Shown here piece by piece: positions 20,101-27,821 of a DNA stretch of 64,000 bases (positions are counted from its first letter, which is position 1; every line of letters starts with the position of its first letter). A program made the translations under genes and the position numbers. The DNA is taken from the NCBI GenBank assembly GCA_025359965.1, contig JANYDC010000031.1, positions 95,900 through 159,899 on the forward strand. Direction: 5' to 3'. The notes below the pieces were generated by a model. The model made no database searches. It saw nothing but the letters and a program-made list of their open reading frames with translations, and was not told the DNA's origin. The stretch comes from Pedosphaera sp. Its GTDB lineage: Bacteria > Verrucomicrobiota > Verrucomicrobiia > Limisphaerales > SXQI01.

Positions 20101-20249
20101 TTGGCAAACCCTGCGAATGCTCCAGCAATGGTATCGAGCGATCCACCAGTCTGGGCATCAACCCGGCCTGTAAAACAGAGCAACACCAGCACAACCACAC
20201 ACCAGAGCGCTGCCCTGGTCTTTCTTTGAATGAAGCGTTCCATACTCAT
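17139..20249 (-). CDS. NHL-repeat / cohesin-dockerin-like secreted protein, paralogue 4 (first after the secretin gene)
   Basis: 1036 residues with a signal peptide (CVVVLVLLCFTGRVDAQ); an alternative ATG lies two codons downstream at 20243. NHL blades run about 35-345 (FDGPMGLALTKDKNILVADS) and end in a Gly/Asn/Ser linker (GGGGGAGGNTNGSGNTNGSG). A chitobiase-C-like domain (VYFTTDGTDPTTNSP), a cohesin-like domain, a dockerin-like region from about 641 (NAGDFGSGLSDLPNNADVNN, GGDGEIRFLDWQ), a second cohesin-like domain, the loop GADPDHDGFSNFEEF near 950 and a C-terminal module ending YYRFKIR complete it. It lies only 35 bases after the PilQ-like gene, tying the paralogue cluster physically to the secretion genes. 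Confidence 0.83.
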   Translation of the reverse strand: MSMERFIQRKTRAALWCVVVLVLLCFTGRVDAQTGGSLDTIAGAFAGFANGFGNVTAQFDGPMGLALTKDKNILVADSANNMIRSIRASDQFVTTFIPQLNKANHLQKPVAVTVDTNGVIYVANEITHDIQKYDRFGNFMTKVATTVSVPTALTIGQGTSLYVAELNGIVTKYSSAGALVATYQFVDGLAQFRGVAVMDEGKLAVSDAGNHVIWIFNTPGDAPILFGGTLNMPGFGNGLPGYGLLNQPWNIAVGLHNSLVIADRGNHRVRVLGCDGTLDTFYGVDPSLWEDFPGANLFPGWADGSVQYAESRDPVGLTVGEDGTVYGSEVYYHLIRAGTGFTYPAFCGGGGGAGGNTNGSGNTNGSGTNVVLQAPVLTPNSGYYPMGVKVEVSSPISSTGFGPDTTVYFTTDGTDPTTNSPVVPSIGGKRIVEWNLSSLDLTSLRVRFQSETNLSLVARGVASTFDTTPIQGEVGIAPSLNGTNFTAGLGSTLILPVVVNLRSNAVMRSLQMVVEISKVGSAARIEPPLQPKALTMSSNDFVSMALASTNTPLTFLSNSGGTSRLAVVYIGTNQVFRVSPFGAVAVLSIPIPSQADSLGQKSSVGSQYLVHISQASGTSDGQTAVPLQPMPDRLITVVNKGYLVGDTAPGGWYNAGDFGSGLSDLPNNADVNNAFYASLGFKVPYASSDAFNAMDVVPEDSASGVGGDGEIRFLDWQILLRRSLGFNTKLWKRTWTKDGVLKPYIGTDSQPLDSVSEVTAKASPSGYHRSIQISADAFSHVQPDQLIEVPVRLRIKDGASLAGLQFIAYVTGDQGEPTVSLVNFRASSGLPAASPSGNSIPGFGTINNAIFCSWNVGALFAPLHGNVILGYLVFRVPASALSGGRYQIHFEKADGASDDLVTMYDFESFRSDVWIGGGPLLPADPLPDEWKMYHFGSLTDEDAQAGADPDHDGFSNFEEFAGSMDPVSSDWRVAVSESGARIRWFGRANSIYTIERSQDLEAWQQVGSSQIGQDQMLIYNDTSATGGNQYYRFKIR

Positions 20250-20284
20250 GCGCGGTATTGATGCATCCCATCGGTGGTGGTTGA

Positions 20285-22324
20285 TTACTTACCGCCTTCG
20301 TTGGTGTTAATGGATGCTCCCGGCTCGTTGTCACCCGATGGCGACACACTGGCCTGTTTGCGAGCTTGCTTGATCTCTTCTGCGGATTTCCCACTGTTCA
20401 TGGGGCCGACAATTTCATCACTGTTTTCGGGCACCTTGGTGTTCAAAAACTCAGTGTGCGTGGCCTGGAAATCCTCAAACTCGATAATAGTGGGGGTGAG
20501 GAATATGATCAGATTTGAACGCAGGCGTTCCTTCGTTTCGTGGCGGAATGCCCAGCCAAGAATGGGAAGATCGCCCAGTATGGGCACCTTTGCATAATTC
20601 TTCGCCGTGGAATCGCTGACCAAGCCACCCATCACCAAAGTGTGTCCGCTCGGGATTACCACCTGGGTGTCAATTCGGGAGGTGGAGAAAATATCAGCCT
20701 CATTCACTTTGCCGTTAATGACTTTGCGCGAAGGCTGACCTTCGACTTTGGATATCTCAGGTTTGAGTTTGAGCGAAATATTGGTGCCACTAATGCGCGG
20801 AGTTACGATCAGGATGGTTCCTACGTTGGTATAATTCGGCTTGGTGCTGGAAACCGTTGTTCCACCCGAGCCCACACCCTCACTGCTGTCAAAAATGGGT
20901 ATTGCACGTGTCACTTCAAGGCGTGTTTCCTGGTTATCCAAAGTTACCGCGCGGGGAGTGGCCAACAGTTTCGAGTCCAGCTCAGTGTTAAGGAAGGACA
21001 AAGCGGCGTTGACCCCGTCTGCATTAAGGAAAGCCACGCTCGGGTTGAAACCACTGGCAGTGGAGGCGGTCAGGCCTCCCGCACCAATAGTGGTGACCTC
21101 ATTCTTGGTCACGTTCTGAACGGTGGTGCTCGAAGGCGAAATCGTAACCGGTCGGCCACTGGGCAGAGTGGTTGTGGTGGGGGCGCCAGGCGTGTCCGTC
21201 GACAAAGTGCGGGTGGAAGTACCGGCGATCTTGCCGTTGCCAAAGCTGAAGTGCTGGGCGGAAAGCGTGTCCGTCCAGTCCAGGCCCTTGGCTGATTTCG
21301 GATTTTGGATGGTCTCCAGAAAACGGGCCTCAATTAGGACCTGCTTGGTTGGAGTATCAAGGGATGCCAATAGATTGGTTAGATTCTGGTAATCCTTCTG
21401 CGTCGAGGAAACCACCAACTGCGCAGTGCGCGTATTGGGAAGTATTTTAGCGAGAGGGAAGGCGTTTTGAAACAACGTCACCATGTTGGTCGTGCTGCTG
21501 TAGTGGAGCTGGATGACATAGTTGAAAACAGGGTCCTTGGCGGTTGGATCCTTAAAGGTCACCTGCGAAAAACGAGTGCGAGGATCAGAGATCAGGGTCA
21601 GTCCGAAATTGTTCAACACAGCCTCAAGCGTTTGCTGTGGTGAAACACCACCAAAACTCGAAAGTGAAACCGTGTTGGTTGACACGGGGGGAAGATCCAC
21701 AATGTTCGTTCCGACATAGCGCACGCCGCCACTCTTAATCTTGGGATCGATCAGCAGATTCACCTTGGCCAGTTTGGCCAGCACAGCGACCGCCGTCAAA
21801 AGCGGCACTTCCTTGTTGGGTTCAAAATAGGCTTCCAGCTCCTCGTCGTCCTTTTTAAGCACTTCGCTGATCGGTTCTTCCAGAGCCTGTAGTCCGGAGT
21901 CCTTGGTGGCGACGATCAGCGTGCCTGGAGTATTGGTGGAGTGGCCCAGCATCAAACCCTCCTTGTCAAGAAGGCGGAGAAGGGCCTGCCGGTAGGTAAT
22001 CTGCTCGAACCGCTGCGATCCAACGCTTTGCATCAGCAGATCAACAGGCTTGCCGCCGTTCATGAGCTCGGGCGCAAACTCAACATGCAATTTCGCCTGC
22101 TCGGCCAGGCTCTTGATGGCTTCGCCCAATTGGAGCTCGGCATCAAGGGCAACCAGCGCCACCACCTCCGTGGAGGGCGAGGGCGCTGAAGAAGACGGCG
22201 CTGCCTGCGGATTGGCAGCCGCCGGGACAGCGTTGTTGGTGTCGGCGGGAATCCCGGTCTGGCCTTGCGCAATGGGGGCACAGGCTAGGATCAGGGACAT
22301 CAGCGTGGAGAGAATCACCTTCAT
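20285..22324 (-). CDS. pilQ: PilQ/GspD-family outer-membrane secretin
   Basis: The start is the ATG at 22324, giving MKVILSTLMSLILACAPIAQG as signal peptide (about 679 residues); the track start adds 16 residues with no signal character. An STN/N0-like region follows the Pro/Ala/Ser-rich linker (about 60-120), then secretin N1/N-type modules (YVIQLHYSSTTNMVTLFQNA, LVVSSTQKDYQNLTNLLASL, about 250-330), and the secretin core with VVIPSGHTLVMGGL and the signature VPILGDLPILGWAFR (about 590-640). Secretins form the multimeric outer-membrane channel of type IV pili and type II secretion. The neighbours pilM-N-O-P fix it as the PilQ type rather than GspD. The C-terminus is Lys/Gln-rich and low in complexity. 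Confidence 0.92.
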   Translation of the reverse strand: MKVILSTLMSLILACAPIAQGQTGIPADTNNAVPAAANPQAAPSSSAPSPSTEVVALVALDAELQLGEAIKSLAEQAKLHVEFAPELMNGGKPVDLLMQSVGSQRFEQITYRQALLRLLDKEGLMLGHSTNTPGTLIVATKDSGLQALEEPISEVLKKDDEELEAYFEPNKEVPLLTAVAVLAKLAKVNLLIDPKIKSGGVRYVGTNIVDLPPVSTNTVSLSSFGGVSPQQTLEAVLNNFGLTLISDPRTRFSQVTFKDPTAKDPVFNYVIQLHYSSTTNMVTLFQNAFPLAKILPNTRTAQLVVSSTQKDYQNLTNLLASLDTPTKQVLIEARFLETIQNPKSAKGLDWTDTLSAQHFSFGNGKIAGTSTRTLSTDTPGAPTTTTLPSGRPVTISPSSTTVQNVTKNEVTTIGAGGLTASTASGFNPSVAFLNADGVNAALSFLNTELDSKLLATPRAVTLDNQETRLEVTRAIPIFDSSEGVGSGGTTVSSTKPNYTNVGTILIVTPRISGTNISLKLKPEISKVEGQPSRKVINGKVNEADIFSTSRIDTQVVIPSGHTLVMGGLVSDSTAKNYAKVPILGDLPILGWAFRHETKERLRSNLIIFLTPTIIEFEDFQATHTEFLNTKVPENSDEIVGPMNSGKSAEEIKQARKQASVSPSGDNEPGASINTNEGGK

Positions 22325-22401
22325 ATTAGCGTGAGTTAAGGGACAGGCGCGAACAAAGCTTGGCATCGACAACGGGCGGTGCCACTTGAGCAGCCAGAGA
22401 A

Positions 22402-22962
22402 CTATTTTTTCTTGAAAACATTGAGTACGATGGGTTGAGGCTGCCCGTTGATCAGGAGAGTGATGGAACCGCGCATAATTTTGGTGGCTCGGACGCGGAC
22501 TTTTTGCTCGTGCCCGTCCAGCACCACGCTGAGCCAGGTGTCACGATCCAATTCAAGCGTGGCGTTGTTGATTAGTGCGACTCTGTCCACACCTACACCA
22601 ACGATGCCCTGAAAACCTGCCTGCAAAGCCAGCATCAGCGCATTACCGGTTGTCTCCTGTTTCCGCCCCGACTCGGGCTCTGTGGCGGCGCGCACAACGG
22701 CATCAGAGATGCGGGAGGAGCCTGGAAAAAATGGATTCTTTGAATTTGACGAGGCTACAAATACGGATTGCACGGAGGAGGCTGGCTTTTTGACTTCGGC
22801 GGCTGCTACCCCGGCTTTGGCTGCGGGCGGGCGGGCGGGGGCCGGGGCGGTAGCCGGCGGCTTGGATCCGCAGCCGGAGGCGGCGAGCAACCCCGCTGTA
22901 AGGATCACACTAAACAGACCACTCCGGAGCGACTGTGAAAAATTGAAGATCTGGGCTGGCAT
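22402..22962 (-). CDS. PilP-like lipoprotein
   Basis: 186 residues with a lipoprotein signal peptide and a lipobox-like AASGC at about residue 30, followed by a Pro/Ala-rich linker. The C-terminal half (VGVDRVALINNATLEL ... QKVRVRATKIMRGSITLLING) has the small beta-domain pattern expected of PilP/GspC homology-region proteins, which bridge the PilN-PilO platform and the secretin. Sequence similarity is weak, so the name rests largely on its position between pilO and pilQ. Ten bases separate it from pilO and 77 from pilQ. Confidence 0.65.
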   Translation of the reverse strand: MPAQIFNFSQSLRSGLFSVILTAGLLAASGCGSKPPATAPAPARPPAAKAGVAAAEVKKPASSVQSVFVASSNSKNPFFPGSSRISDAVVRAATEPESGRKQETTGNALMLALQAGFQGIVGVGVDRVALINNATLELDRDTWLSVVLDGHEQKVRVRATKIMRGSITLLINGQPQPIVLNVFKKK

Positions 22963-22972
22963 CGGTTTGTCC

Positions 22973-23614
22973 TCAGAGGGTGGTCGGGCGGATCAAGGTT
23001 ACAATCCTCAGTTCGACCGCCAGTTTTTCAGCGCTTTCCGGAAGCCCGGCACTGCCGCGAACCGAACCATTGGGCAGCTCATTTCCGCCCATTAGCCGGT
23101 TTCTGGCCGCACCCTCGGGGTGAATGCTCACACTCAGAAGGCGCCAATACGGAAAGGTGTTTTCCATGTCCGCCATGAATCGCCCCAAATCACTGTAATA
23201 TGCCGAGAGAACGACATTAAAAGTCGCCGCCTTATAAGGAAAATTAGGCAACAATCCCGCATCCCCTAAAACTGGCTGGCCGATATCTATAACTTCAACC
23301 GCGTATGCCTTGCGGAACCGCTCCATCATTTGAAAGAAGGAATAATAGGGATCGCCCCTCAGAACCATATCCTCCTGCTTGGCTTCAAGATTCTTTTTTA
23401 GCCCTCCCAGTTGATCAAGAATGGCAGGTCCCATTTTCGACATCAGTTCAGCTTTGGAAACCTTGTCGGCCAGTCCCGCAATCTTAACCTGATTCTGCTG
23501 GATTTGCTCCTGCTGGCCGGAAATCACGAACAAATAGAGCATTGCTATTACTCCGCCGCCGCTTAAGGAGGCGATGAGCAGTTTGTCGCGTCGTTCTTTC
23601 GAGAGCTTAATCAT
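22973..23614 (-). CDS. pilO: PilO-like pilus alignment-complex protein
   Basis: 213 residues with a short basic N-terminus, one membrane segment (LLIASLSGGGVIAMLYLFVI, about 12-31) and then a coiled-coil-like region rich in Gln, Lys and Glu (QQEQIQQNQVKIAGLADKV). The periplasmic C-terminal part (YYSDLGRFMADMENTFPYWRL) fits the ferredoxin-like fold of PilO/GspM. PilO pairs with PilN in the inner membrane to align the secretin with the cytoplasmic motor. Its start overlaps the end of pilN by eight bases, suggesting translational coupling. Confidence 0.82.
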   Translation of the reverse strand: MIKLSKERRDKLLIASLSGGGVIAMLYLFVISGQQEQIQQNQVKIAGLADKVSKAELMSKMGPAILDQLGGLKKNLEAKQEDMVLRGDPYYSFFQMMERFRKAYAVEVIDIGQPVLGDAGLLPNFPYKAATFNVVLSAYYSDLGRFMADMENTFPYWRLLSVSIHPEGAARNRLMGGNELPNGSVRGSAGLPESAEKLAVELRIVTLIRPTTL

Positions 23615-24506
23615 TCGTCAGAATCCTTTCCTGCAACCGGCACTCGATGGTGAAAGGCACAAACAGTGCGCTGGGATTGGCGGCGTCGCCCGAATCCGGA
23701 CGGGCTTGGGCTGGGCGGTCCGTAAACTTCAAAGCCTGGCCTTCCGATTGATGGAGGCGATCTCGGAAATAAGGCAAATTGACCAGATTGCGGGTAAATG
23801 AATCGATGTGGGAGCCTGGTGGATTGCTGTAATCCCGGCCTTTGATTTCGATCAGAGTGGATTCCACCATCGCCGGCACCATCGTGTATTCAGCCCGTGC
23901 TGTCACCGTCTTGGTGGTCGTATTGGTTGAGAGAATGGAAAGTTTTAAAGCGAGCTTTACCTTGTTGGTGCTGAAAGGGGGGCGGGTCGCCAAAGCCTTG
24001 AGTTGATTGGTTATGGCTGTGAACACTTCAGCATCCGGCGCGCTTGAAGCCCAGAACTTCCAGCCAGGCTGCGAATTTAGAAACGCGGCGGTGAGGTTGG
24101 TGGAGAAAAATTTTGAAGTGTCGTTCGTGGCGTATTTCTGGCTGGCGTTAAACTCAACGATTCGAACATTGTCCATAGTGGCCAACTGAAAAGCGTTAAG
24201 CGCGGTCGCCCAGAAAAACCGATTGGAGGAGTAAACCTCCAGCGAAGACATGCGGCGGTCGATATCCGTTGCCAGAGTCCGGTCCGTGCGCACCTGTTTG
24301 GAGGCCTCCTCGATGCGCTTAAGGCGGTTTTCGTAATCCTCCAACGTGGACCTGCCCGCCGCCGTTTGCATTTGGAGAACACCAATCCATGCAACGAACA
24401 GAAAAACCAGAAGCACAGCACCCCAGATGACACGCTTGACGGGATCCTTCCGCCGCACCTCTTCTGCCGCCTGCTCCTCCGCCAATAAGTTAATGCGTAT
24501 CGGCAT
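23607..24506 (-). CDS. pilN: PilN-like pilus alignment-complex protein
   Basis: 299 residues, starting MPIRINLLAEEQA, close to the INLLP-type N-terminus by which PilN binds PilM. One membrane segment (VIWGAVLLVFLFVAWIGVLQ, about 25-45) precedes a coiled-coil region and a periplasmic alpha/beta domain. It is longer than most PilN (about 200 residues) because of an enlarged C-terminal domain with N/T-rich stretches. Six bases separate it from pilM. The PilM-binding motif and gene order make the assignment firm. Confidence 0.85.
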   Translation of the reverse strand: MPIRINLLAEEQAAEEVRRKDPVKRVIWGAVLLVFLFVAWIGVLQMQTAAGRSTLEDYENRLKRIEEASKQVRTDRTLATDIDRRMSSLEVYSSNRFFWATALNAFQLATMDNVRIVEFNASQKYATNDTSKFFSTNLTAAFLNSQPGWKFWASSAPDAEVFTAITNQLKALATRPPFSTNKVKLALKLSILSTNTTTKTVTARAEYTMVPAMVESTLIEIKGRDYSNPPGSHIDSFTRNLVNLPYFRDRLHQSEGQALKFTDRPAQARPDSGDAANPSALFVPFTIECRLQERILTND

Positions 24507-24512
24507 ATCTTA

Positions 24513-25574
24513 TCAAAAAGTTCCCATCGCTGCTCCGACCGCAACACCCAGCAAAGGTGCCATTTGCTCTACTTCACCCATCTGCTTGGGTGGTAGGGAC
24601 ATCCGTAAAAAGCTCAGTGGGTTCCACAGTTTGCATGGAATCATCAGCTCGCTTTGCAACGTTTCCACCACCAGCGCCGAACGTGCCGAGGCGCCTGACA
24701 AATAAATCTGCCCCACGGTCTTGTCCGCCTGATGCTCGAAAAAATCGATCGAAGCCCTCAACTCGCGCCCCAATGGCATCAGCAACGATTGCAAAGGAGC
24801 CTGCACCTCCTCGGGCAGACCGATCTTGATGCCTTCCGCCTCATCGTAACTGGTGCCCATGGCCTCCGAGAGCCCGCTGGTGATCTTATCTCCTCCAATG
24901 CCCACCACTCGGCTCAGCGCCAGCTCTCCTCCGCTAATGATACTGATGGTCGTATTCTTAAAACCAATGTCCACCAAAGCAGAAACCTCAGAATTGAATG
25001 CTTCAGGCAGCGCCATCTCGAATGCATTCGGCAGTGCAGCCAGGCTCGGAGTGACTTGCTCTAGAGTTAAGGAAGCGGATCGGGCGGCCTGCGTTAAAAA
25101 ATCCAGATGTTCCCTCCGGGCTCCGCCCACCAATACGCGGCACTTGGTGTTTCCTTTGCCGACGTCGCCTATCGGCAACTCCTTGCCGGGCAGGATTTGA
25201 CAGTCAAAAACGTAATCCGGCAGTTCCTGCTGCAGATAGTTTTTGCTGTTGTACTTTAACATAAGCCTCATGTCCCCCACCGGCACCATCGGCAACTCGG
25301 CCTGGCGCAACATTGAATCGCCCACCCCTAGCACTACCACCACCGCCTTTGTTTTATCCGCCACTGCCTGGGTGATGGCCTTGAAAAACTCTCCTAAAAC
25401 GTCGGTGGTCAACCCCTTATCGGAAATGGGTGTCTCCAATGTGGCAAATCCCAGCAGTTCGAACCCATCGTTCTTGCGAACAATATGAACCCCCTTGGCC
25501 ATCCTCGCGCCCAAATCAATAGCCACAACTTGCGTGCGCTTCCGAGGAGACCCTGATTGCAATGTTGACCACAT
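24513..25574 (-). CDS. pilM: PilM-like actin-fold pilus assembly ATPase
   Basis: About 353 residues from the ATG at 25574; the track start at 25592 is a TTG six codons upstream and is also possible, and neither has a clear ribosome-binding site. The phosphate-1 motif VVAIDLGARMAKGV and the later ALVDIGFKNTTISII segment are typical of the FtsA/PilM actin-like fold, which binds ATP in the cytoplasm and recruits PilN. It is the first gene of the pilM-N-O-P-Q-NHL train. The 125-base gap upstream, after the kinase gene, is the likely promoter region of the whole operon. Confidence 0.88.
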   Translation of the reverse strand: MWSTLQSGSPRKRTQVVAIDLGARMAKGVHIVRKNDGFELLGFATLETPISDKGLTTDVLGEFFKAITQAVADKTKAVVVVLGVGDSMLRQAELPMVPVGDMRLMLKYNSKNYLQQELPDYVFDCQILPGKELPIGDVGKGNTKCRVLVGGARREHLDFLTQAARSASLTLEQVTPSLAALPNAFEMALPEAFNSEVSALVDIGFKNTTISIISGGELALSRVVGIGGDKITSGLSEAMGTSYDEAEGIKIGLPEEVQAPLQSLLMPLGRELRASIDFFEHQADKTVGQIYLSGASARSALVVETLQSELMIPCKLWNPLSFLRMSLPPKQMGEVEQMAPLLGVAVGAAMGTF

Positions 25575-25620
25575 GTTCTGTTTGTTTTCCAAAACTGAGA
25601 CTTTTTAGGACTACCTACAT

Positions 25621-25640
25621 TACTCGGCAAAAAGTGACAG
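25621..25640 (-). promoter_or_regulatory. candidate shared upstream motif (weak copy) before pilM
   Basis: tactcggcaaaaagtgacag resembles the two stronger copies upstream of the vWA gene and the Nudix gene (ctatcgg(c/t)agaaac). It sits 29 bases upstream of the TTG start and 47 bases upstream of the ATG of pilM. Either a promoter element or an operator is possible; this copy is the weakest of the three. Confidence 0.2.
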
Positions 25641-25717
25641 GTACTTAAGCCGTTTTTTTAAATAGGAACAAAATACCCAATCACATGACCTGTTCGATTC
25701 CCATCAAGCTGGCTGGT

Positions 25718-26941
25718 TCAGCTAAGCAGAAAATAAACCAAGGCAATCGCCCCCAGCCCACACAGCCCAAAAAAGAGCCGTTTGTAAGTCACAACAGATT
25801 GATATTCTTCAGGTTGAGAAATTGGCTTAACCAAGTCAAGCACTCCTCCACCACGTCGAATTCTGTCCGTACTCGGGACGTTCCGGTGGTTGGGTGAGAC
25901 AGTGGGCTTCTCGGAAGACGCCTTGGCCACACCCTGCGCAACATCCGAAGCTGCTCCGGCCACCTCCTCTAACAAGTATTCGGGAAGGGCTGTGGAAGGC
26001 TGTTTCTTATGAGAAACCAGGCCAAGCGAAGCAAGCGCCCCCGTTGCGCTCGCTTTGCAAATATCCTCAAGCGTTGGAATGGCATCGGCTGGCGCGCAGC
26101 AACAGCGTCCTAGAAACCGAGTCAACATCACCACCTCTGTGGAGGGCGATCTTTCCAGGCTTCTCCAAATCTGCGTGTAATTGGGGTGCTTGAGATCGTC
26201 AGCGTGGAATATCAAATTGTCACCACTCTGGAATGTTTTCCACAGCGATGGATCTGCGGCGATGGCCAGGAACGACAGATAAATGACCAAGGCTGAAAAA
26301 CGATCCAAAGTTTCGTCGTAGTCCTCCTCGGTTCGTGCGGCGTGCTGAAAATTGGCGTGTCCGAGCTCCGGACTGCGCCCCTTGCCAAAGGCCGGGCAAT
26401 ACATCCCGTCGTAATCCACCAAACGCAACTCGTGCTTGGAGGTCACCATGATATTGCCATGCTGCAAATCCCCGTGCGCCAAATTATTCTGGCCAAGGTC
26501 CACAATCAGCTTCCTCCACTGCTCAGCCAGGGAATTCAGTTTTGCCAGATCAGCGTGGTGCTCCTCAAGATACTGATTCAACGGCAAGCCATTGATCCAC
26601 TCCATCTTCACCACTGGAAACCACTCGCTTTGAACCAAAACACCCTTGGGGATATAATCAAAGGCCACCAACCAAGGAACCTTTACACCCGCCAGATACT
26701 GGCTCAGCATCGCGTACCTGCCCTGCTGCCCAGAAACTTGGCGCACAAAACAACGCAAGGCCCATTTCTTACTCTCCTGCGTGGTGATCTCGTAAACACT
26801 CGCAAAATTGCCCGACGTCACGCGCGGCAGGCCGAACAAATCCGTCGCCACCGTGCTGTCGCGCAGCTCCTGCGAATCAAAGGAGTGCTTCGGTTCCTGG
26901 AGCGACTCCAAGTAGTCTGTATGTGTGGGCCAGGTGATCAT
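25718..26941 (-). CDS. serine/threonine protein kinase-like protein with C-terminal membrane anchor (triad kinase)
   Basis: 407 residues. A kinase-like N-lobe (SGNFASVYEI, WALRCFV with the VAVK-like Arg/Lys position altered) is followed by a clear catalytic loop HGDLQHGNIMV at about 154 and a DFG-equivalent DYDGM near 174. HGDxxxxN is the atypical loop seen in kinases of TerY-P-type triads. The C-terminus has a Pro/Ser-rich linker and one predicted membrane helix (LFFGLCGLGAIALVYFLLS), placing the kinase at the inner membrane. It follows the PP2C gene by 16 bases. It probably phosphorylates the vWA partner or its clients; this is by analogy, not seen. Confidence 0.82.
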   Translation of the reverse strand: MITWPTHTDYLESLQEPKHSFDSQELRDSTVATDLFGLPRVTSGNFASVYEITTQESKKWALRCFVRQVSGQQGRYAMLSQYLAGVKVPWLVAFDYIPKGVLVQSEWFPVVKMEWINGLPLNQYLEEHHADLAKLNSLAEQWRKLIVDLGQNNLAHGDLQHGNIMVTSKHELRLVDYDGMYCPAFGKGRSPELGHANFQHAARTEEDYDETLDRFSALVIYLSFLAIAADPSLWKTFQSGDNLIFHADDLKHPNYTQIWRSLERSPSTEVVMLTRFLGRCCCAPADAIPTLEDICKASATGALASLGLVSHKKQPSTALPEYLLEEVAGAASDVAQGVAKASSEKPTVSPNHRNVPSTDRIRRGGGVLDLVKPISQPEEYQSVVTYKRLFFGLCGLGAIALVYFLLS

Positions 26942-26957
26942 GGGTAAACTCCCGATT

Positions 26958-27812
26958 TCATGGATGTTTTCCTTTTTGGAGCCTTGCCCCGGATATGGTT
27001 GAAAGACGGCTTGTCGGCCAGTGCAGGCGCAGCAGCGTTGTGTCGTCGTTCTTTAAAGTTTTACCCTTGCGCAACTGGCCCACCAAGGTGGTGAAATCCT
27101 TTTGGGTATCCAATTTCTGAAGCAGTTCCCAGGGGCGCGCCCCGCTTTCAAACCGCTCCAAAAGCCAAAACGACAGCGCATCGGTCGCCAGTAGAATTGT
27201 ATCCCCGGGACTAAGTGAGCCTTTGTGCAGTCGTGGTGGAAAAATCCGGACCGGATTTTCCTCTTCCAACCCGCTTCCCACCAAAATCGGGCGCGCCGTG
27301 AATTCCTGGCTTCTTTCAATCGGGAAGGACTCAATTAATTCCCCTCCACGGATTTGGAACAGACAGGTGTCGCCCACCGTTACAACGGTATAGGGCCTTG
27401 TGGGAAGATCCTCACTATCCGACCTCCAGAATGCCAGCTTGCGCATAATCCTCTTTAGGGCACTCGGCACAGGCGGGTAGATTGCCAGGCCAAGAAGCGT
27501 GGAATGCGCCCCCTGACGAGCCTTTTCTTCCGCATACCAAGGCAGCACATCCCAAGGGATTCCATCGTGCCACTCATGCCGCAATGGAGTCAGCCAGGAC
27601 GTCCACTGAGACTCCGAATCGAGATCCTGCGGCGGCGCCGCTGCAAACTGCCTCACCAGCATCTGCGCCCAGCGATCGGCGAATGACGATTCGGACGCCC
27701 CATCGGCCACTGCGTAGAGATTCTGTTCTGGTGAGTATGCCACGGCATCCTCATATTCCTCAACCGAGTTACCCGCCTTCGGCAACCAAAACGCCTGCGC
27801 TTCGAGCTGCAT
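26958..27812 (-). CDS. PP2C-family protein phosphatase (triad phosphatase)
   Basis: 284 residues with the PP2C motif set: YEDAVAY (Asp22) and YAVADGASESS (Asp37) as the first metal ligands, LLATDALSFWLL as the TDG-like motif and KNDDTTLLRL near the C-terminus as the DNxT motif. These soluble Mn/Mg-dependent phosphatases reverse the paired kinase. It sits between the vWA gene (nine bases upstream) and the kinase gene (16 bases downstream) on the same strand. The sequence is divergent from SpoIIE/PppA types and fits the triad subfamily. Confidence 0.83.
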   Translation of the reverse strand: MQLEAQAFWLPKAGNSVEEYEDAVAYSPEQNLYAVADGASESSFADRWAQMLVRQFAAAPPQDLDSESQWTSWLTPLRHEWHDGIPWDVLPWYAEEKARQGAHSTLLGLAIYPPVPSALKRIMRKLAFWRSDSEDLPTRPYTVVTVGDTCLFQIRGGELIESFPIERSQEFTARPILVGSGLEEENPVRIFPPRLHKGSLSPGDTILLATDALSFWLLERFESGARPWELLQKLDTQKDFTTLVGQLRKGKTLKNDDTTLLRLHWPTSRLSTISGARLQKGKHP

Positions 27813-27821
27813 ATCGGCGCA

